A DNA stretch of 64,000 nt from Glandiceps talaboti (lineage: Eukaryota > Hemichordata > Enteropneusta > Spengelidae): the NCBI RefSeq assembly GCF_964340395.1, contig NC_135563.1, positions 23,700,309 through 23,764,308 on the forward strand, read 5' to 3'. The translations under genes were made by a program, and so were the position numbers. Shown piece by piece: positions 34,601 to 43,497 of this stretch. The notes below the pieces were generated by a model, which was not told where the DNA came from, did not search any database, and saw nothing but the letters and a program-made list of their open reading frames with translations. Each line of letters opens with the position of its first letter. Within the stretch, counting starts at the first letter, position 1.

Positions 34601-37600
34601 GTTTTGTCCTTTACCATAGTTTCAAGAACAAAACTTGGCTGCATCCATATAGCACTCCTAGAGGTCAAGATATATTATCTTTTGTTTTTTATAACTAGAA
34701 TATTGTGTCAAATGATGACAAACTCAACAGGTAGCATAGAGGCAACTAAACATTTTATCTGAATAGACATGAGTGTTGTATTGTCATCATAACAACTCAC
34801 AAATTCATAATGTGTGCTTCAGTAACCTATATATGATAAACTTTAACTCAATATATATCTAAAAAAATACTCCAAGTCCAAACTTAAAATCTGTCAGCTT
34901 GACATTCGACTACAAAAATAGATATGTTTGGCTCAAAATTGAAACGGCAAATTTCTAGTCTGTTGAGGCAGACTGCTGCTAAAAAAGGTTTGGCCTCTAG
35001 AGGACATACTTCAGAGATGAGAACTGTTTGTGAACGAACTCAAAATCAAACAGAACTTGGTTGGAATTTTTCACCTTATGAATAATCAATGTACATACCT
35101 GAGTTGCTAGACGTCTCCCTCCAAGAAAAGGTGGCCATAATCTTTGCACTTCAAGCAATACTTGGTGTAAATATCTTTGACTTTCACTAGCTTTCTGTTT
35201 ATGATGTTCCTGTTAAAGTGAAAAGCATTATGCATTAGATTGTAATTCATAACTGTGTCAGCACTCTTGAGAACCTAAAATTTATGTAGTTCAATATGAC
35301 ATGCTACTGTTAATCTAATAAACAAGTTGCATACTACCAAACCACAGTAACAACAGAATTTCAATTAGGCAGAACAATATTTTACGTCCCATACAAGGTA
35401 TTTTATACATACAAAATACAGACACTGATAGCACACAAGCATATAAATTGATTTATTTTATCTCACTAGTGTGACTACAAATCAACTTCACGGTCAGTCT
35501 GCAGTGTCAGATGAAACAAGGAAGATTCAAAGACAAAACTGATTTTTTGTGTTCACAGTGAGATAAAAAGTTACTTTTCATGAGCAGTGCACTATCAGTG
35601 CCTGTATTTCCTTGGTGTAATTTGTAACAAAAAATGTTGAGATGTAAAAATTTCATCAGAGCTCCTAATTGAAACTCTATACTCTCTCTGGTTTGGTAGG
35701 AAAAAGGTCAATTTAGTGCAATGTACATGTATTGTATTTGTGTCATCCTAATGCCAATGACAATACCTAGGTAGTCCCACAAATTTTGTTATCAAATTGC
35801 CAGTTTTGCCTGTAAATGTGATGCTAGAAATCTCACAGTTACTACTAGTGATGGTTTGCCAGTAAATGGAGTGATGCTAGAAATCTCACAGTTACTACTA
35901 GTGATAGTTTGCCTGTAAATGTGATGCTAGAAATCTCACAGTTACTACTAGTGATAGTTTGCCTGTAAATGGAGTGATGCTAGAAATGTGAGTAAAACAT
36001 GTCTCTTGAGTGAAACACCATGGCATCTTCATTTCTCCTCTAGATGGTTTAAAATATGATACTACAGACTTCACTGTTACAAGTGATAATTAATAGGTTC
36101 CATGATAATTACATTTTCTGGTTGCGCCATCAGAATAGTAAATGAAGTAAGAAGTGATGCTATCGCCTTGGGAACCAGTGCAGAGATGAAGAGTAGTGCA
36201 TGATGGGCTGCTTCTGCTGTGTCTTTGAAACCAGCTGTCCTTATTTGATGGAGAAATTCACCATCTTTTGATGCTGACAGTTTCTTGTAAATAATGTCAA
36301 ACAAAGCTTTCTGGGAAGACAAAAATACAAACAATATCTGAAATAAAATGTGTTTTGTTAAGATCATACACTCAATAGATTTGATTTATCTCAAGGTACA
36401 AATAAACACCCTAAAACCCTTTCAATTCCTTTTGATGATGGTCCAAAAATACACCATGTTCCAGTCTGATGAAACCCAAAAGGATGTACCGGTACATTTT
36501 GGACACTAGGAGTGCTATTTCAACAAGGAAGTGAGAGCAACAGTAAGTTCAGCAGTGTAGGCCTCATTTGAAAAATCTCTCCATTTCCCAGTGTTTCAAA
36601 GCTATTAAAGTCAATGGCATTGTCATTCAGTCTCAAATATTTCTGCTTATATTTTAAGGGGATGTAATGTTTTGGAACTCAGAGAGGTAGCTTTGGGTGT
36701 GTTATAGCCTGCTTCTTGTATCGCCATGTGGTTGGCAGTGTGCCTACTGGGTACTAACAAAAACACAATTTTCTGTTGCTGTGGGTCAAAATGATAAAAA
36801 CTGAGTTTTCTTATGAGCACCATATAACAAAGGATAGGGCAATGTCAAATTTTGTTGTCATAAGTGACTGCTTTGTGTCAGTGGAGTGTCAAATTGGTTT
36901 AGAAGGCATACTGGTGGTTGGGATCCATCATCCACACAGATTTACCCCTTATTTTCCTGAATCATGGATGCCCTCTTTCAGCACTTCTTTCAAAATGGCT
37001 AAATGACTAGTACACATGTGCGTCCTATATACTATGCGATGTTTTTGGGTGGTTTTACCCAAGCATGCATTGCAGCACAATGACTACGCATGTGCATTCT
37101 ATATACTATGTGCATTTTCCACATGGAGGGTGCTATCTACAATATCATCGTGAGGCAGCCGGTCACAAATTAATCAACCCGGCGCAAGCTTATGGGCTTT
37201 GCCTAGTTATGATATTAGCACTTGTGAAGTGCCATATATCCCAAAAGTTCATAGGCACTGAACACTATAGTGTATTGTAATATGATTCGGAAGGACAACC
37301 ATATTATACTTACTTTAGCACCAACTGCTTTTTTGTATCCTGATGACCAGTATGGCACTTTCATACTAAAAGGTACAGAGATAATACCTGGAAGGACAGA
37401 GATGAAAATCAAGGCTTTGAAATCTACTTTAGTTAGTAAGTGATCAATGTGGATCACCAGTTTTAGACTTTGGTGACCCAAAGCATGATGTTGTGTAGTC
37501 AATATTTTAGTCACTACAGTCTATTAATGTTAGACTCAATTTTATCTGTCATTTTGTCTCCATGTCTATTTATTTTATCTTGGAGAAATCTTAACATTTT

Positions 37601-40600
37601 CCAAAATATAAATCCTTGCAACTACTAGCTCTCTCAGTAAAATAGAACCTGATGAATCTCAGTAATATTAATATTCATACTCAAATACATTTTTGAACCA
37701 CTGCTTAATTTTGTGATCCACTTTTGGACCACTACAACTGCAAATTGTATTTGGTGATCCAAAATGAAAATCCAGTGGTCAGTGGCCTCAAAACAATTGC
37801 TAAATTCAAGTCACAAAATATACATAAAAATGGCTAAAATTGCTCTCTATATTTGTAGAAGTAGTGGTTATCCTATAACAGTGGAATGCTGGTTACCCAA
37901 CACCAATTAGTTGAATTTCAGATTTTCTGATCTCATTTCTATGGTCCCATTAATTTCTAGTGAATTGTTGTCATCATGTGCAAATGTTGTGTTGATAAAT
38001 TTCAGAACTCCCTGCCACTGAGGGCTCACTTTTGACTACATTCAGTGTAGACATACAAATACACAATAGTATCACACTGAAACTTATTAAGAAGGTACAA
38101 TGTATATGAAACAAAAATACACACATCAATGACCAGAAAGTTGCAGGTTGGGCTCTGGTTAATGTTTTTTATACAATGCAGTAGCACCTTATTTGGAAAT
38201 TGGAGAACAATTTGCTCAGTGATTGACACTATAACCATTAGTGCATGCTTTCATAACATTCACCTTGGACTATATATCACTATTTGGTACTAACTTACCA
38301 TGCCAATGAGTTGTAGTGAGTTGTATGATCTGATGAGTTAACTCAGTTGACTCTTCAACATCTAAACCCAGAAATATACTGAGTGACAATTCTGTTGCAA
38401 ACTGTTTGAAGACTTTGTACATGGGCAGGGCAGTACTGGAGCTGCAATATAAGAAAATGTTGAAAAATGTATGTTTTATGCATCCCACATTCTGCCTACA
38501 TTCCAAGGTAAATGTGTCATTTTTTCTAGCCAGACAGTACCATTGACTTTGTGCATTCACCTTTCAATCACCAGGCCTATAGTCATCCTCAAAATAATAT
38601 AACAGAACCCAATGAATATGAGAATATTGTATGTGTGGCATACTTGGGGAATTTACACATTCAAGTGTTTGTGATGTTCTCAGAAGTCATACTTTTATTA
38701 TAAGACACAAATACCCATTAAGTGTCCACATCAGCACTCAATATGTGGGCTCATGTGATTTTATGTACATGTATGTTAAATGCTTGTGTACTCATACATA
38801 TGTAAGTATGATTTAGGTACCACTCTGCAGTGTAAATACAAATAACATATGTATACACCAATGCCCGTAATCAATGGACAGGTTAGATTGAAAGATTGGT
38901 CACTGTGGGGGCACTCTTCTCATCCCTGATAAGGACATCCCCCAATGATGTATTTTACCATCTATGGACAGGTACATTATGTGATAATAGGTATCTTTTT
39001 AAAGAATAAACTATAAACTACGCTAACTGGTCAAAGCACACAGGAGTCCTATCATCTACTCCCGTATCTGAAGTTTCAATAAGAAATATGTATATCTGGC
39101 TAAGAATTATTTTGAGTGATGGGACATGCATTGTATGTATCGGCATGGTTGCAACCTTAGTCCACCAATGTTGGTGGAGGGTCTATGGTCCAATATGATA
39201 ACCTTTCTCATAGTTTAGATCAATGTATTTCAAAGATAGCCTTATATGGTAATGATAGCCTTATATGGTAATGATACATCTATTTCAGACACCATCTTTA
39301 GTCATATCATGTAAGACAGTGGTGAGTGCATTTCATTGTCTTCTACACAGTTCTCAATACATTTGAGATATCTAAGTATATTCATATGGTACATTGGTAA
39401 ACACACTTCACTATGGTTGGTGTATATCTGAAATAACCTGATATAATGTATTGAAATAGGGATACAAAGTTGGTCAACACAGATTTCAAAGACACCTAAT
39501 GGTAAGTTAGTAACCTTTTTTCAAAAATGACCTGCAACAGTGAGTATGTCACATAACCTTCTAGAGTTGTCTACACAAATCAGACATATAGTCGATTCAT
39601 ATGGTATATTGGCAACACTTTCCAGAGATACTAAGTGTATTTCAGAAATGACAGGAGATTGTACTTGAACTTCGAAGGTAATGGTCAACACATTTCAGAG
39701 ATAATTTCAGAAATGATCTAATATTGTGTATGGCCTTCTAAAGTACTTGTCAACAAACTGCATTAATACTTGTCAGATCATGTGAAGTGTATTTCAGAAA
39801 CAACCATCTACTACAGTAATAGACGTAATAGTTCAAACACATTGCTAACGTAGTACTAACAGAAATACATTGCATAAATAGAAGGAGAAAGTTGTTATAT
39901 TTGCATATTCACCTTGAACATAAGTGGTCAAAGTTTCTGTTAATTAACTTGCCAATCAGACCATCCCAGTTTTTCACAGCCTCACCACAAAACAAATTCT
40001 GTAAAACTTTCCGTATTCTATGTGCTTCCTCATGACCAGTAAATAACAAATTATCGCCATAGAGACTGTACATAAACACTCTATAACCCATGTCAAAGCA
40101 CTGACTTTTTTCTGAAATAAATTACAAATGTTTTTCAGTTAACAGCAGAAATTGGAACAATTATGACATGTGATATATATAAATATATGAATGACATGAT
40201 ATAATAATGTGATATATGATGCAATATGTCAATATGATGTAATGTGATATGATGCACATGACGTTGTATCATATCATATCATATGATGTGGTGTGGTGTG
40301 ATGATTTATGATATAATATATATGACACGACATGTGCCATTGTGATCTCATCAACAACAAACAAAAGTGTATAAAACATTTTTTTAAAAGGCTTTTTAAA
40401 TTTGGGCATCTTCAACATGTGTATAGAAGAAGAAACATATAAAATTACTGGGAGATAATTACGTGTAAGCTCAAATACTGGTAGAAGTTTAGACAAAATT
40501 TTGTGATGTTTTTATTGAATTTGTTTTCAATTGGGAAAATAGTGCATAATAGAAATATCTTCTATAAAAAAGAATGACTTACCATGCAGAAGTTGATGTA

Positions 40601-40772
40601 CACCTTGACATGAAGCAATAAAAACAGTGGGTGTATTGATAACACGGGACTGAAATATCCTCTCAGAGTAGTCATTAATTCTTCTATTAACAAATTCTAT
40701 TGGGTCCTTATAAAATTCAATTGATTTGTCTCCAACCACTGGATAGCCTATATGGCCTTTAGGTGCTGCCAT
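28262..40772 (-). CDS. Soluble cytochrome P450, CYP120/CYP26-like, 433 aa
   Basis: Haem-thiolate enzyme; substrate unknown. Coding exons in transcription order: 40772-40583, 40111-39913, 38441-38299, 37387-37314, 36310-36113, 35209-35099, 32027-31900, 29904-29817, 28432-28262. All have AG/GT borders, phases join, and the total is exactly 434 codons including TGA. It starts MAAPKGHIGYPVVGDKS, directly with the proline-rich P450 beginning, so there is no membrane anchor (animal microsomal P450s are about 500 aa). Visible landmarks are helix C (GHEEAHRIRKVL), K-helix EVQR in LLEVQRLWPPFLGGRR, the PEPEVFHPDRW block, and the haem loop YGGGPRDCVG (Tyr for the usual Phe). The C-terminal YTWKLPDDQDLT and RPKEQV resemble CYP120. 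The I-helix (HHALLFISALVPKAIASLL) lacks the usual acid-threonine pair. An in-frame 5' UTR acceptor lies at 40881. Family call is by eye. Confidence 0.9.
28615..29225. repeat. Alternating repeat of about 58 bp in P450 intron 8
   Basis: About ten units, each containing GAAACCCAGGCCTT and AACTG/AATTGATAAGATAAC. Two flavours alternate: CTAATGTGAGAACCTGG and CTATTGCAAGCACCTGAG. This makes a higher-order repeat of about 115 bp. Confidence 0.9.
29226..29816. other. P450 intron 8 remainder
   Basis: Unique intron sequence. A reverse open frame of 163 aa (29083-29574) overlaps the repeat array and is not supported. No mobile element could be bounded. Confidence 0.4.
29905..31899. other. P450 intron 7 with CTGT/TCTA microsatellites
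   Basis: Contains degenerate CTGT/TCTC sequence from 31000, then (TCTA)n at 31545-31572 and (CTGT)n at 31577-31698. A repeated phrase GACATATATCACTTTCTGACA lies near 31236-31300. Nothing coding was seen. Confidence 0.7.
32028..35098. other. P450 intron 6 with several minisatellites
   Basis: Holds a 60-bp near-duplication around 32358-32468 (TACCTACCAAACCTTCCCTA). Four copies of a unit of about 74 bp lie at 33080-33370 (CAGTGGGCTCCATCTGTCAG) with G-runs, and about seven copies of a 31-bp unit at 33500-33735 (CAACAGTAACTTAAATGGTC). No exon found between the flanking P450 exons. Confidence 0.8.
35815..35992. repeat. 55-60 bp tandem repeat in P450 intron 5
   Basis: Three to four copies of a unit containing GATGCTAGAAATCTCACAGT and TACTACTAGTGATAGTTTGC, about 120 bases from P450 exon 5. 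Confidence 0.9.
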
Positions 40773-40881
40773 TATATTTTGAAATTGTAACCAAGTCTAC
40801 AGAGCTTGGAATGATGTCTAGATCAATAAATTAGCACACAACTTCTGATGCTCCAGTCTCAAAATTGTCTCTTTGAAGCTC
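40583..40881 (-). other. First coding exon of P450 with 5' UTR part
   Basis: On the - strand the sequence CTTTTTCAG followed by GAGCTTC places an acceptor so that the exon starts at 40881. This gives a 109-nt 5' UTR segment before the ATG at 40772-40770. A plausible upstream non-coding exon ends at a TGATCAG/GTGCGT donor at 42994, in the CpG-richer divergent promoter region; a second candidate donor (CTCAG/GTAAGT) lies near 41956. Which one is used cannot be decided from sequence. Confidence 0.5.
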
Positions 40882-40900
40882 CTGAAAAAGATTTTTAGCT

Positions 40901-41400
40901 AATGGTGAGTTATTCAACTTACTGCCTGAAATTTTCACTAGATTTGAACACTTTTATGGTGAGTTACTCAACTTACTGCCTGCCTGAAATTTTCACTTGA
41001 TTTGAACACTTTTAATGGTGAGTTATTCAACTTACTGCCTGAAATTTTCACTTGATTTGAACACTTTTAATGGTGAGTTATTCAACTTACTGCCTGAAAT
41101 TTTCACTTGATTTGAACACTTTTAATGGTGAGTTACTCAACTTACTGCCTGAAATTTTCGCTAGATTTAAACACTTTTATGGTGAGTTACTCAACTTACT
41201 GCCTGAAATTTTCACTAGATTTGAACACTTTTAATGGTGAGTTCCTCTACTGCCTGAAATTTTCACTAGATTTGATTACTTTTATGGTGAGTTAGTACTC
41301 AACTTACTGCCTACCTGAAATTTTCACTAGATTTGAACACTTTTATAGTGAGTTACTGAACTTAATGCCTGAAATTTTCACTAGATTTGAACACTTTTAT
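40901..41400 (-). repeat. 55-bp minisatellite abutting the P450 5' acceptor
   Basis: About nine copies. On the P450 strand each unit includes TTTCAGGCAGTAAGTTG, an acceptor-like TTTCAG followed three bases later by a donor-like GTAAGT, then AATAACTCACCATTAAAAG. The last copy, nearest the exon, runs into the real acceptor CTTTTTCAG at 40882-40890. Confidence 0.93.
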
Positions 41401-41579
41401 AGCATAGTGTCCTTTCATATCGATCATTCAGTCAAACTTTCTACAAGTACAATGACAAATGGGGTGTTGAAACTAATTACTTTGTAACAGCGCCCTCTCT
41501 GGTAAGATCTTCACCATGTTATACTGTAAACATGGCAATTTTCACTATAGGTTTATTTTCTGCTAATTTCGCAGGAAAA

Positions 41580-41628
41580 CACTCCCCCCCCCCCCACCAC
41601 TACACACACACACACACACACACAATTT
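41580..41628. repeat. Poly-C and (CA)n
   Basis: A run of 13 C followed by ten or so CA units. Confidence 0.95.
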
Positions 41629-42600
41629 TAAGTACCGTAATTCAGTCATACACACTGCAAATAGAGAATTACATTACTAGAATTCTAGTTTAATTACTTT
41701 GCAAAATACACTGTATGTAGCAGGTGTTAAATTTACCATTCTCCTTTTTGTTTTTTTTGTTACCATTATTTTGTAATCATTTATACGCTTGGGTAAATAA
41801 ACCACTTATTAATATCACAAAAGAGTTGTGAGATCAATTAAAATGTCAATGGAAAACCATTAAACCCAGTTAATACATTTACTATTAGTGTCAATGCCAG
41901 CATAAATGATAAGAAGAATTTAGATAGACAATATATATCATACAATGAAACTTACCTGAGTGTGTAATATGAGTAATGTGTGAGAGTCAAAGGCAATTTA
42001 ATTAGGGCATTGAAAAAATGCAAAACTCATTGTAAGACACAATTTTTGTACATGCAACATTATTTGCTTTACAAAGGGCAGTGAGTTTTTCAAATAACTT
42101 CCCTGATATATGTACATTTTGCTTCTATTTGCAACTAATAAATTTATTGCATATCAGCACACAAAATTCAGAACACTAGTATTAAAAAATATACACTGAT
42201 AAATTGTTAATAATCTTATAGCAAATTTTAGGCCATCCCAATTATCACAGAAAGGAATAAGTATGAATATATTACATTATAATATCCACCAGTCAATTTC
42301 CACAGTTACCAATCTTGTAGTCCTGCTTGCATACGGAATAAGTTGTGTGAAATGCATGCACCGTCAGCAAGCAGGACTCAGTTTAATAGACTGTATTATG
42401 TATCATCAGTGCAAAAAAAAAACTGAATTGTAAAATGTTAATGAATAATGCTAACTACAAATCATTTATGTCATATTGTAATTATTAATATTATTATAAT
42501 GTCAGACGGATAGATAGATATGAAAGCATTATATGTACAAGTTCGATGAGTACCCAAGACATAAAATTGATACTGATTGAACTAGCCAAATTTTGACCAC

Positions 42601-42711
42601 AGGTACTCGAATCAATCTGTATGATTTAAAAAAAAAATATGTATGGTAAATAAATCTTATTTACCATACATATTTTTTTTTTAAAAATCATACAGATTGA
42701 TTCGAGGACCT
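42601..42711. repeat. 111-bp hairpin with A-run arms
   Basis: Left arm 42601-42652 contains CTCGAATCAATCTGTATGAT, an A-run and TATGTATGGTAAATA; the right arm 42658-42711 is its reverse complement with one mismatch and a small indel. It sits in the P450 upstream region, about 40 bases from the next inverted-repeat element. Confidence 0.88.
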
Positions 42712-42748
42712 GTGACTTTAATAGACAGTATAAAATGCATGTTGACCG

Positions 42749-42895
42749 TTAGCTCTGGATATATATGCTACGAAGTTCGACACGTCTTCCCTCTCCGACG
42801 TGTCGAACCTCGTAGCATATACATCCAGAGCTAGTTGACTCTTGGAGGGGAGAAGACTTGTCGAAACCTCGTAAGCGTACACATCCAGAACTAGT
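42749..42895. mobile_element. TAGCTCTGG-family inverted-repeat element (copy 2) plus half copy
   Basis: 42749-42835 is a near-perfect hairpin from TAGCTCTGGATATATATGCT to ACATCCAGAGCTAG, with inner arms TTCGACACGTC/GACGTGTCGAA. A further right-arm copy (TCGAAACCTCGTAAGCGTAC through ACATCCAGAACTAG) follows at 42858-42895. It is related to 13846-13945. Confidence 0.8.
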
Positions 42896-42993
42896 TCGTA
42901 GTTGCTTTGACCATAGACAGTCTATGGTTTGACGACTTGTTCACGTGCATGTATGTTCTGACAAAAATGAATTCATTTTGTAAGTGTACGCAC

Positions 42994-43497
42994 CTGATCA
43001 CTAAGGACAGCTCCGGTATCGTTGATTTCCTGTTGCAGTCGAACAGCTGAGCATGACTCGATATTATCCAGTATGGACTTTTTGTTGTGGGTAGGGCCGA
43101 GAGGTTGCCGAAATGAGGGCTAGGGGTCAGAGATGATTAATTACGCTTTCGCTTCCTGTTATTATGTTTTACTTGTCAAGACTTGACTTTGACACTCTGT
43201 GACTCCGTACGTGTTCATTTGATATCATTCATAAATGGCGCTAGGTGTCGGCATTTGGCATACATAATACACAATCTTCCTCTATATTTCCTAAATCTTG
43301 AGGGACAATTGTGAATTACTTTTACCGTTCAATTCAGCAATAAACCGATGGTACTCGAGCTCCCACACGGCTGCTGAATGAACGTCTTCGTCTCCCGTCC
43401 ATAGCAATAACTGAACGACAGTTTTGATTGGACAATGGCTCGATCAGTTTGTTAGAAGCAATTTGATTGGTAAAGATAGGAATCCCGCCAAATTTCC
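42994..43497. promoter_or_regulatory. Divergent promoter region of P450 and UNG with CCAAT and E2F-like sites
   Basis: Two inverted CCAAT boxes (GATTGG) at 43426-43431 and 43465-43470. TCCCGCCAAA at 43483-43492, the complement of the E2F consensus TTTGGCGGGA, lies only 6 bases before the first UNG ATG. The region is richer in CpG than its surroundings. E2F control of UNG is known in mammals. Transcription start sites are not visible, so if the first ATG is used the E2F site must lie at or within a very short 5' leader. Confidence 0.6.
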
